Source: Vicia villosa (lineage: Eukaryota; Streptophyta; Magnoliopsida; Fabales; Fabaceae). From it: a stretch of 64,000 nt of DNA. The stretch's first letter is position 1, and every line of letters starts with the position of its first letter. The stretch is from assembly GCF_029867415.1 (NCBI RefSeq), contig NW_026705389.1, positions 62,001 through 126,000 of the forward strand. Reading direction: 5' to 3'. Both the position numbers and the translations under genes were made by a program. Positions 1-8,843 of this stretch are shown in pieces. Under the pieces are notes generated by a model, which searched no databases, was not told the DNA's origin, and worked only from the letters and a program-made list of their open reading frames with translations.

Positions 1-2
1 CT

Positions 3-775
3 TTCATTAAGAAATATAAGTATAATTTGGACATGGCACCTGATCGCCGACAACTACAAAGCATGTCCCAGAAAGAGAAAGAGTCTTTCAAGGAATACGC
101 TCAACGTTGGAGAGAGATTGCTTCTCAAGTAGAGCCACCTTTAGTTGAAAAGGAACTAACAGGCATGTTTATGGATACTCTCTCACCTTTCTTTTGGGAG
201 AAGATGATCGGTAGTGTATCTTCCAACTTCACAGACTTGGTAACCATTGGTCAGAGACTTGAACAAGGAATCAAGAATGGGAAAGTTACACATGTTGTTG
301 AATCCTCTAGTGGGGCGAGGAAGCCTTATGGAAACTTCCAGAAGAAAAATGAGACGAATGTTGTGTCGGAGACAGAAGATCTCGTCATAGACCTCATAAT
401 GGCGATTAACCTTATGTGGCTGCTGTTGCTCCTGTGCGAGTTCAAGCTCCTCGACCTGAGGTTGCTAACCAAAATCAGATTCGTAATAGGGTTGACTTTG
501 ACCCCATCCCTATGACTTATACTGAATTGTATCCTGCATTGGTTCATAAAGGGTTGATCACAACAAGATCTATGCCTCCTCCTCGAAACCCTCTCCCTGA
601 TGGTTTAAGATCTGATCTTCATTGTCCTTTCCATCAAGGGGCAGCGGGCCATGATTTAGAAAGATGTTTCCCTTTGAAGACCAGAGTTCAAGAGTTGGTT
701 AGATCAAAGATGTTATCTTTTAAGAATGTTGGTCCCAATGTTGTCACTAATCCTTTGCCGAATCAAAATGGCTGA
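3..775 (+). pseudogene. Gag C-terminal part, frameshifted
   Basis: The reading frame from base 3 matches residues from about 310 onward of the intact Gag at 8844-10547. It covers the second half of the retrotransposon gag (capsid-like) domain. One A present in the other copy (GTGTCGGAAGACAG) is missing near base 371, so the frame shifts and stops at 513-515. The C-terminal part continues in a different frame to the stop at 773-775 and still holds the CHHC zinc-knuckle motif CPFHQGAAGHDLERC. The allele is broken but recent, since the rest is nearly identical to the intact copy. Confidence 0.8.
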
Positions 776-2699
776 AAACAGGTCAAAGACAATTATCTCC
801 CTAAAGCCAGTGTATTAAGACAGGACAGCTCATCCTCGTCACTAATTAGTCACTAGGCCATGTTTCCCTACTGTTTGCATTTCCTTAGTTGTATTGTTTG
901 CTTTTAAACTTTGTTTATTCATGAATGTTAGTTTTAATGAAATGAGCATCGTATGTTTGAATTCATTTTCATCTACTATGTCTATGTTTATGCTTCTTTT
1001 ACAATTTTTTTTTTCTATTTTGCTTTCTCTATCAAACTTGTGTTTTATGCAAAGATTGGAGGGAGGATGATGACAACGAAATACCCAGGTTGTTGAACCG
1101 TATACCTTCAAATAAAACTTTGCTGACGATGTACAGGCATTGCTTCAATTCCCAAACACTGGTGAAATAAGGAAGTTAATCCCTTGTCAACCCCTTTAAG
1201 CCTAGAAGTTGGTGTTTCTTTCTATACGAAATAACCCACATTTTAACCCGGGGCAGGGTAGTTCCCAGTTAATTTGGTTGTGCATTCTATTTTTAGAGAA
1301 TCATTCGATACACCTTTCAACAAGTGTTTTAATCTCAAGCTTTCCTCCGCATACATCAAAGAAATGTTGGAGACGCCAAGCAAAAGTCGATGATGGTTCA
1401 TTATAATCATTAAGCAAGGTAGTCACTATATTTCAAAAAAAAAAGTATCAAAAAAGAAAATCAACGAAAAGCCTGCTAAGTCAAAATCAAAAAATGACTT
1501 AGGCAAAAATTAAGGCATCTCGCTGACTGTAAGTTTCAAAATAAACAGTTCAGGCAAAATTTAGGGATATCAAAAGAAAGAAAAAAGGAGAGATAAGTCA
1601 ATAAATTCTTGAACCACAAAATGTTGTGACTATCAAAAGGAAGAAGTGACTGCCATCTCTAAGTTTTCTTGGCTTGTGAACTATCATCATTACAACAGGT
1701 AAAATTCCAGAAGTTTCTTGGAACCTGAATGCATATTCTGAATTAACTGAGTTTAGGACTGAAGATCATCACGAAGATGGGGTGGGTTACAAAAATTTTG
1801 AGCCTTATACCTTTTGTTTTTTTAAACCGTGAACCTGACCACGTTACAACCTTCAAAAGCCCTAATTGAAGCAAGGTTTATTTTGAAAGCATACTACAAC
1901 AAGGTTGCGTAAGTTGACTCCCAAGAGATTTACCAATCATTTATGTTGATACCATGTCTTTGCTTTATCTTTTACTTTGATTGTCTTAACCTTTGTGTTA
2001 TGATCAGTGATTCCATTTGCTTTACACATATATAACATCATTCTAAAAGTGACTTTAATTTCAAAAAATATGTTTTGAGCATTGCATTAAAATTACTATT
2101 CTTGAATGAACATTTTATTTGCAAGTAAGCACTCATCTTCAAGGAAGTTCAAATAGTCGAGAAACTTGGTCAGTGATCCTATCAGGGGCACGTTACTTCA
2201 AGATCCTGTTATTCATATGTTTAATCAAGATTTGTTGATCAGAATATCCTCTTCAAGATGTATACTATGGCAAGTCTTCCCAACATTCATTTCAAGAGTT
2301 GAATCCATGATCAGTTCATCCCCAACATAGTTCAACTAAAGCCATGATCAGTTAATTTGCAACAATTATTCAATCAGGGGCAATCTTCTTCAGCAATCCC
2401 CAAGCACAGTTTATCAGTCCTTCTCAAAGGATCATTTGTTTGATACAGTTATCAGTGTGACAAGAAGTTTGTTCAAGCATCTTCTTTCCAAGCGGATTTT
2501 TTAGAGTTCCCGTGTTGAGGAATCAAAGCTCCAATCTTGCCTCACAAAAGAGTCAATCTCAGTTGTCATAAATAACTACATTTCATTGAGCATTCATCAT
2601 GCATAGAAAATTTAACATCATGCATAAAAACAAATTCATGCTCATTTATATTTTTCCAAGTCCTGTTGTTATCAACATCTTACCTTAAGATCAAAGTCC
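776..2699 (+). other. Post-gag non-coding block of copy 1
   Basis: There is no open frame of note. The stretch 1060-1900 is recognisably shared with the nested element (about 22020-22870) and, inverted, with the tandem element (about 48640-47800). Examples of shared text are GACGATGTACAGGCATT, GGGGCAGGGTAGTTC and CATCACGAAGA. Autonomous Ogre elements have pol between gag and the 3' untranslated region, so this looks like a 3'-UTR-derived block brought up against gag by loss of pol. That last step is inference. Confidence 0.55.
1471..1553 (+). other. Conserved double hairpin, copy 1
   Basis: Hairpin 1 (1471-1504) pairs GCC-TGC-TAAGTC with GACTTAGGC, leaving a three-base bulge in the 5' arm. 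Hairpin 2 (1523-1553) pairs CTGACTGT with ACAGTTCAG, with one bulged T. The same two hairpins, in the same order, occur in the nested element and in the minus-strand tandem element, where the stem bases differ but still pair. The function is unknown; a cis-acting RNA structure is the simplest reading. Confidence 0.5.
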
Positions 2700-3160
2700 A
2701 ACTTACTTGGCATTGACCTTTAATTTTATTCAATCACGCTTTACTCTTGATTGATCTTTATTTATATCCGATCATGTTTTACTCTTGATGCTATTTGATC
2801 GTGCTTTACTCTCGGTTGGTGTCTCAATCATGTTTTACTCTTGATGGCCTTTGATGTTATCTAATCATGGTTTACTCTTGATTTCTTTTGATGTTCAATC
2901 ATGTTTTAGTCTTGATTGCCTATGATGTTATCCCATCATGGTTTACTCTTGATTGCTTTTGATACTATTCAATCATGTTTTAGTCTTGATTGCCTATGAT
3001 GTTATCCAATCATGGTTTACTCTTGATTGCTTTTGATACTATTCAATCATGTTTTAGTCTTGATTGCCTGTGATGATGTTCAATCATGTTTTACTCTTGA
3101 ATGCCTCTGTCAATTTATACTTCTTTCCAAATTCATTCATGTTTTACTCTTGAATTATTT
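2700..3160 (+). repeat. 3'-UTR minisatellite, ~37-bp monomers in ~75-bp dimers
   Basis: Degenerate tandem repeats are built around AATCATGTTTTACTCTTGAT and TTGCCTTTGATGTTATCC. The best-ordered part (about 2890-3080) repeats as a dimer of about 75 bases, alternating TTTTAGTCTTGATTGCC and GGTTTACTCTTGATTGC. It sits just before the PPT, where Ogre-type elements are known to carry hypervariable tandem repeats. Confidence 0.75.
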
Positions 3161-3490
3161 CTGATGTGGGTTCCAGAGATTTTTCTTTCTGAACGTCTCT
3201 GTTGATTTCCTGTCTAGAGTTCCTTTCACGTTTTACTCCTGAAAGCTTCTGTCGAGTGTTTCTTTCTTTTGTGAAGTCCGATTCTATTCCTGGATGACGT
3301 ATACCTTTTCCCCAGTGGAGTCTGTTTACTTCTCCCCAGTGGTGTCCTGTTTCCATCTCGTGGAAATCATGTGCATTCATAATCATAAGCATTACATGGC
3401 ATCTTAGGGCCAAAAGTTGTGTTTTTATATATATTTAAGTCTCTTCAATCACGTCGAAACGAAGATTTACAATCATCGTGTCTCCGGATA

Positions 3491-3513
3491 GAAGAAACTT
3501 AAATAGGGGCATC
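3491..3513 (+). other. Polypurine tract and LTR junction, copy 1
   Basis: The purine-rich GAAGAAAC...AGGGGCA run lies immediately upstream of the LTR tip TGTTGCACCCC. The same run precedes the LTR at 13286, and related AGGGGCAGC tracts precede the nested and minus-strand LTRs. This would prime plus-strand DNA synthesis. Confidence 0.7.
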
Positions 3514-4150
3514 TGTTGCACCCCAATTTTGGACCTCTGAGATCCCATCATTTTCTAAGTGTTATGATCATTATTGTTATACCCCAAAATTTGCCCGCGT
3601 CTTTTTTTTTAAAGAGAAGTCAACAGACTTCTGTCTAAAAATTTGGAGTTTTATACAATCTTGGATTTTTATTTCATAAATATCCTGATTTTATGAATAC
3701 TCAATTTTTAGAATTTTTTATACAACATTTTGGTTCACTGTTAAATTTATTCTTACATAAACGCCAAATACTGTTTATCACTTCATACACTGTTTATTTG
3801 AGATTTATTTTCAGATAAATAATGCTGACGCAGTTGGTACAGAATTAAAATTTGCAGGCGCGGAGTCCGGGTTTCAGATTATACTGGTAACAATTAAATT
3901 ATTATTGGTTTTATTTCCCACTAATTTTTATTTTTATACTATATTATTTTTTCAAAATCTCTTTCTTTCTTTTCAAATATCTTCCTTTCTTTTCAAATCT
4001 CTTTCTTTCAAATCAAATCCTAGCTTTATTCTATACCCCCTTTCTTTTCAAAACCTAACATACTTTTTTTTCAAATCCTACTACTATTCAAATTTCCCTT
4101 TTTACGGTACCACTCCATTCCCCAACGTCTCTATCTCTCTCTTTTCACTC

Positions 4151-4158
4151 TATAAATA
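4151..4158 (+). promoter_or_regulatory. TATA box upstream of the LTR small ORF
   Basis: TATAAATA lies 110 bases before the ATG at 4261. It is followed by a pyrimidine-rich, C/T/A leader of the kind seen in plant 5' untranslated regions. The copy at 13925-13932 is conserved. Confidence 0.45.
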
Positions 4159-4260
4159 CTCCTCATTTTTTTCGTAATTGCTCACATCAAATTTCACTCA
4201 TCTCCCAAATTTCTATCATACTATCTCCTAATCATTTTCTCTTCTTCCCCGGCAAAAAAA

Positions 4261-4428
4261 ATGGCAAAGTGGGTGGATACGTTTCTTCTTGTGGTCATCA
4301 CTGTTTTTGTGGTGATCATGTCCTTTTTCTGTCTGCATAGTCTTGAAAAATGCAGACCTGGGATGTTTACACTCCCGTACATCTATATACTGTTGTTTAT
4401 AGCATGGATCTTTAATCGTCATACTTAA
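4261..4428 (+). CDS. 55-residue two-helix membrane microprotein inside the LTR
   Basis: A short complete frame runs from ATG to TAA. The start context is A-rich (AAAAAAATGGC), good for plants. The product begins MAKWVDTFLL. A strongly hydrophobic segment spans about residues 7-24 and a second about 39-52. A short polar loop with LEKCRPG joins them, and the tail is basic (NRHT). This predicts a hairpin membrane protein. It lies 110 bases downstream of a TATA box. The second LTR copy (14034-14201) keeps the frame open but differs at four codons, all C/T transitions and all amino-acid changing (V/A15, L/P28, L/P38, R/C53). That suggests methylated-C decay rather than selection between these two copies. 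I do not recognise a family. It may be a captured host gene or an LTR-specific ORF. Confidence 0.45.
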   Translation: MAKWVDTFLLVVITVFVVIMSFFCLHSLEKCRPGMFTLPYIYILLFIAWIFNRHT

Positions 4429-6046
4429 AGTTTGTCGTATCTGTCGCTTTCAAATAATGTACCGTTCATAATATTTGTCGTACTGTTTGTTATATTTTTT
4501 GTTATGTAATATTTGTACTGTCAGTATTAAATATTGTATTATCTGTTGTACCGTCGTTTCATTATTGAGATGATATTATGCGTGTTTATTGCTAGTTAAA
4601 TTTTTATTTCTATGCATTAAATCCTTTTCAATGTTATTATCAATAATTTCATTCGCGTACAGTATATATTTTTATGTTTTTGTTTTTCTAACAAACCATG
4701 TAAATAATTTTTCACCATTAACATAACAAAAACAAAGAGAAAAATTAACTTTAACTGTTAAGTTTTCACTTTAACTGTTACGTTAATACCCGGACAGCCA
4801 GTTACCAGTCAAACCCGCTATCAGCGCAATTCTCCGTGTTTGTACCATCAGTCAAATCAATCTTTCGCACTTCAAATTTCCAAGATTTTTTGTTCTAGAA
4901 GTCTTCTGATAATCACGTGATCAACAGAGACTCAACACTGCACAAAAATCAGGTACGCCTAACTGTCTCCTACACAAACAGTCTCTAACTAGGGTTTTTG
5001 TTTTTTTTCAGGAGAACGAGTTTTTGAGACCTCAAATGGATTTCATGGATCTCCATATGTCTCAAAGTACCACCAGAAAAATTTTCAAACTTCGATTCGC
5101 TCGGACGCACAGTCAATAGCTCAAACAGTCAACAGACGACCAGTTTGACCAAAAAGTCAACAGACAGTCAAAAATGCAATTTTTTGTCAACATCCATATT
5201 TTGTCAAAAGATTCATCATGTGATCAATGGTTGATCATAATTCATTAAGAAAAGTTCAGAAATCGACAAAACTCCAAGTTTCAAAATTAGAGTTTTTTAC
5301 CTAAAAGTCAACAGAACTTTGACCAACCATAACTCTCTCATAATTTATCAGAAAAATTCCAACCAAAGCTCATTCTCAAGGAAATTAAATTCTCTACAAC
5401 TTTGATGTTGGGCCCGAGGTCAAGAGATGCTTCCGCATAAGAGATATAAGCCAAAACATTACAGGTCATTTTGAAAGTCAACAAAAAGCTGTTTATTGTC
5501 AAAGCCCATATCATTAAGATAACTTCTCCAAATGCAAAAAAGCTTCCAAAGTGGCGTGTACAGGACATCTTGGGCTTTCCAAAAAGTACAAGAACACATT
5601 CATAGGATCAAAATTGAGGGAGATATGCCTTGATGAAGTTCACCTTTTTTGGAAAAATGCATGAAACAAGTAATGACCAAAATTTGATTCTTTTTCAAAA
5701 AGGCCAATTATTTTGTGATTCAATCTTGATTCTCATATGATTAAAGGCATTCACAACATATCCATGATTCATGATATTTTTATTTCATTTTTAATTGAAT
5801 TTTATTCATTTAAAGTTTAATTAAAGTGAGATAATTCATGGATAATGCAAGGAAGCTTCATGTGATGCAAGCAATGACCATTCAAGATTCTTAAAGACAA
5901 TATTGCAAGATTTAAGAGAATAATACTTGAGTGATTAAACCATGGTTAAGTTTTTAACCTAGCATAAAAGAATATTCCATTCTTTTTCCACAAAATTAAT
6001 CATGACAATTTCAACTTGCTTGGCCTCCAAGATCAAACTCTTTGCC

Positions 6047-6055
6047 TATAAATAG
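6047..6055 (+). promoter_or_regulatory. Second LTR TATA box, likely the element promoter
   Basis: CCTATAAATAGAGC is a strong plant TATA context. Downstream lies an A/C-rich leader (AACAACAACAACAAAGCC), typical of transcribed plant 5' ends. It is repeated in the other LTR near 28166. It lies 2.1 kb before the LTR end, compatible with a long R-U5. Confidence 0.5.
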
Positions 6056-7289
6056 AGCTTCATTTTCTTCATTCAAAAGGAGGAGGAACAAGGAGAGCAT
6101 AACAACAACAACAAAGCCATAGCTTAAGAGTTTTATATTTTTCAAAAGTTTCAATAAAGTTGTAAAAATCAAGGCTCATTCAAATAGCCACCTTCAATCA
6201 ATTTCAATCACTCTATTCCACTCTTGGGACATCATAGAGTAAGTACAATGTAATTTTTAATATGCAGTAGTATTAGGAGTTCATGAATTAAAAACTCCAT
6301 ATTTATGCATATTTTCAATTTCTCAAAAAAAAAAAAGTTTTAATTTTAGTTTTAAGTTGGTAAAATGTTTATTTAATTTTTAACATAAAAATATTTTATT
6401 TCTTTTCATAATTAATTTATTTTTCTTAATTAATTAGTAATTATGTAAATATTGCTTTTTAATTATTTTCAACCAATCAAAAGAATCTCCAAAAATATTT
6501 TCCTTTTAGATTTAGGTTTATATTTTTATAATCTAATATTTGACATAAAAATATTTTATTTTTATTCATAGTTAATTTATTTTGCTTAATTAATTAGTAA
6601 TTATGTATATATTTGCTTTTTTTTAATTATTTCTAATCTATCAAATAATTCGGAAAAAAATATTTTATTTTTGTTAAATTAGGTTTATATATTATATACT
6701 AATTTTATACATAACTAGATTTATTTTTCTTGTTAAGTTTAATTATTTTGTATAATTATTTGTTTAATTAGCTTGTTAATTAACTTAAAATCAATTCCAA
6801 AATAAATCACAAAAAAAAATGAATTAGGTTTAATTTGTTTTAGATTTAAGATTTTGTCATTTTATTTTCTCTTAACCTAATTATACTTTCAAAATATCTC
6901 TTTTATTATTGGGTAAACTTTTCACAATTTCAGGTTTATTTTTGTATATTATTTGATAATATTTCTTATGTTTTTCTTTGTCCCAAATTGGAATAAAAGA
7001 TCAAATATGGCAAAGATTGTATGCAGTTGATTTAAGACTTTTGAAATTTATCTTGTAGTCGCTATGATTCTATCAAGCTTCTGATAAATTTTCATTGACT
7101 TTAAATCCGAGATCATCATTCACTCACCATCGATCTTCACTAACATCGTAAATATACTTGACTAGCTTCAAGATGATTCACCTGCTAACATACTAACAAT
7201 TGACTTTAATTTCCGCATTTTATTATATTGTTCTTTATATTTCTTGTTTTATGCTTTATTTTATCATTCGTATTATTTATATTTATGTT

Positions 7290-7616
7290 ATTTTCTCTTT
7301 GTCCATTTGGACATATTATTTATATTTATGTTATTTTCTCTTTGTCCATTTGGACATATTATTTATATTTCTGCTATTTTTTGTTTGTCCATTTGGACAT
7401 ATTATTTATGTTTCCGCTATTTTCTCTTTGTCCATTTGGACATATTATTTATGTTTCCGCTATTTTCTCTTTGTCCATTTGGACATATTATTTATGTTTC
7501 CGCTATTTTCTCTTTGTCCATTTGGACATATTATTTATGCTTCCGCTATTTTTTTTCTTTGTCCATTTGGACGCATTGTTTATGTTTCCGTCATCTTCCT
7601 TTTGTCCACTTGGACC
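7290..7616 (+). repeat. 43-bp LTR minisatellite with palindromic core, 8 copies
   Basis: The core GTCCATTTGGAC begins at 7301, 7344, 7387, 7430, 7473, 7516, 7561 and 7604, giving a 43-base period. GTCCA and TGGAC are inverted arms. Because 43 is not a multiple of three, all three forward frames stay open through the array; these are artefacts of periodicity, not genes. The other LTR has six copies at 29390-29645. Confidence 0.85.
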
Positions 7617-8128
7617 ATATTTTTACCTTTGAGCTAAAACATTAATAATCAAGATAAAACTAAAAAAAAGCACTTTGCACACTTGCACCTCTATGGTTTT
7701 CCCTCTTATTACTCTTTTTTTAATCATACCATCATTTAAGAAAAGTATTAAATGCATAGGAAAGATCTTATAAATTGAGAGTAAGTAAATCCTAATTGCT
7801 TGCTCAAACACTTTCATTTTCAAACAACGTATTTTCAAAACTTCTTATCTATTTTCAAAACTTTCATCTGGTATTTGAAGGGCATTATTCCCGGTGAAAC
7901 TCTTCAGAGACCTATGTGACCTATTGTCCATCTTCACTTCTTCTATTTTCAAATCAATAAAGCATTTAAACAAAAGTGAGCTAAGCAATTAAGAGCCCAT
8001 GGATAACCATGGATACAAAGGGTGCTTAAAACCTTCCCTTTGTATAACCAACCCCCCGAACCCAAAATCTGTCAAAAGGTCTTTCCTGTTCTTTTATGCC
8101 TTTCCTATTTGGATAAAATAAAAGTCGG

Positions 8129-8138
8129 TGGCGACTCT
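8129..8138 (+). other. U5 copy of the PBS decamer
   Basis: TGGCGACTCT is the same ten bases that open the true PBS at 8208-8217. It follows GGATAAAATAAAAGTCGG, which contains an AATAAA-like polyadenylation signal. The same block occurs in every Ogre-like LTR family in the window. Confidence 0.6.
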
Positions 8139-8207
8139 TGCAAAAATATAAAAATCAAAAAAAAAAAAGAGAAGGAGTCAGTTCGCAAAAAAACCGAGTT
8201 ACAGAAC

Positions 8208-8225
8208 TGGCGACTCTACTGGGGA
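8208..8225 (+). other. Primer-binding site, tRNA-Arg type
   Basis: TGGCGACTCTACTGGGGA starts four bases after the LTR end. It matches the tRNA-Arg-type PBS characteristic of Ogre elements, with one difference (A for G at position 11) from the copy at 49967-49984. Confidence 0.85.
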
Positions 8226-8675
8226 CTAGAAAAATCTTTTTTAAAAGAGGGGTTACCTTAGAGTTTTATATTACTTTAATATTTGCTTATACTTGTTTAT
8301 TTTGTTATTTTTGCTATTCTGGATATATGTGTGGTTCCGTCACTTGAGATACATTATGGACAAATCCTAACCCGGATTAAGTACACATAAAGATTAGGTG
8401 GAGGGTATAGTCATGTATGGCATACAAGGAGTTCAGTCCTTAAAAAGCTGGCATGAGAATCCTTCCGCTCAGTGGAGGTTCCTTGTTGGTAATATATGTT
8501 TAGCAAATTTAATTGCGAAGACGTTATTGCTTTCATTGAACTGTAGAAGCTGAGTTGGCCGTAGAACCCATTAACCCATCCTGGCCTTATTAGGTTGTGA
8601 TGCAGAATCTATTCAGGTGTAGACTTGGATTAGTTGTCATGCGGAGAATCACACGCAGACGGGTTTTTCTTTAGA

Positions 8676-8717
8676 ATATTATTGGCTCACAAGTTCAGTT
8701 GTGCAAGCCGGTAATAT
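8676..8717 (+). other. Leader hairpin between PBS and gag
   Basis: The arm ATATTATTGGCTCACAA (8676-8692) pairs with TTGTGCAAGCCGGTAATAT (8699-8717). This gives 17 pairs including two G-U pairs, one two-base bulge and loop GTTCAG. It sits in the untranslated leader, where packaging and dimerisation signals of LTR elements usually lie. The rest of the leader (8226-8843) shows no other feature. Confidence 0.5.
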
Positions 8718-8843
8718 CCGAAAGAAGAATGTGGACTCTGACGTATCAGTAGAACATGTTGTGCAGGTGATTAACCCCTAGTACTATCCCATGTTTGGTT
8801 CATTGACCTCATGCTCGTGACATTGAACTTTTGAACCTATCTT

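Larger units (their letters stand above)
1..3513 (+). mobile_element. Ogre-like Gag-only retrotransposon, internal region, copy 1 (5'-truncated by window)
   Basis: This stretch is collinear with 9772-13285 at an offset of about 9772 bases, with only scattered substitutions and small indels. It enters in the middle of gag, runs through a long non-coding 3' region and ends at a PPT directly before the LTR at 3514. There is no protease, reverse transcriptase, RNase H or integrase between gag and the LTR. The element therefore belongs to the non-autonomous class of terminal-repeat elements carrying only gag. Its own 5' LTR lies outside the window. Confidence 0.85.
3514..8203 (+). mobile_element. 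Ogre-like LTR shared by the two internal regions
   Basis: This 4.69-kb LTR starts TGTTGCACCCC after a PPT and ends GAGTTACA just before a tRNA-Arg PBS, so it has the expected TG...CA ends. It is repeated at 13286-15434 plus 27782-30223. Because it is flanked by internal sequence on both sides, it serves as 3' LTR of the left copy and 5' LTR of the right copy. That arrangement arises by unequal or LTR-LTR recombination. It holds two TATA-like boxes, a small ORF, a 43-bp minisatellite and a U5 copy of the PBS decamer. The remaining sequence, including the AT-rich stretch at 6240-7190, shows no gene. Confidence 0.88.

Noticed and set aside
4228..4422. 64-residue minus-strand frame opposite the LTR microprotein
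   Set aside because: It is the shadow of the plus-strand small ORF, which has the TATA box, leader and start context.
7200..7645. Three overlapping forward frames of 133-145 residues rich in LFVHLDILF / SIWTYYL
   Set aside because: They arise because a 43-bp repeat keeps all three frames open. The same happens at 29315-29674 with fewer repeats. No family resemblance.
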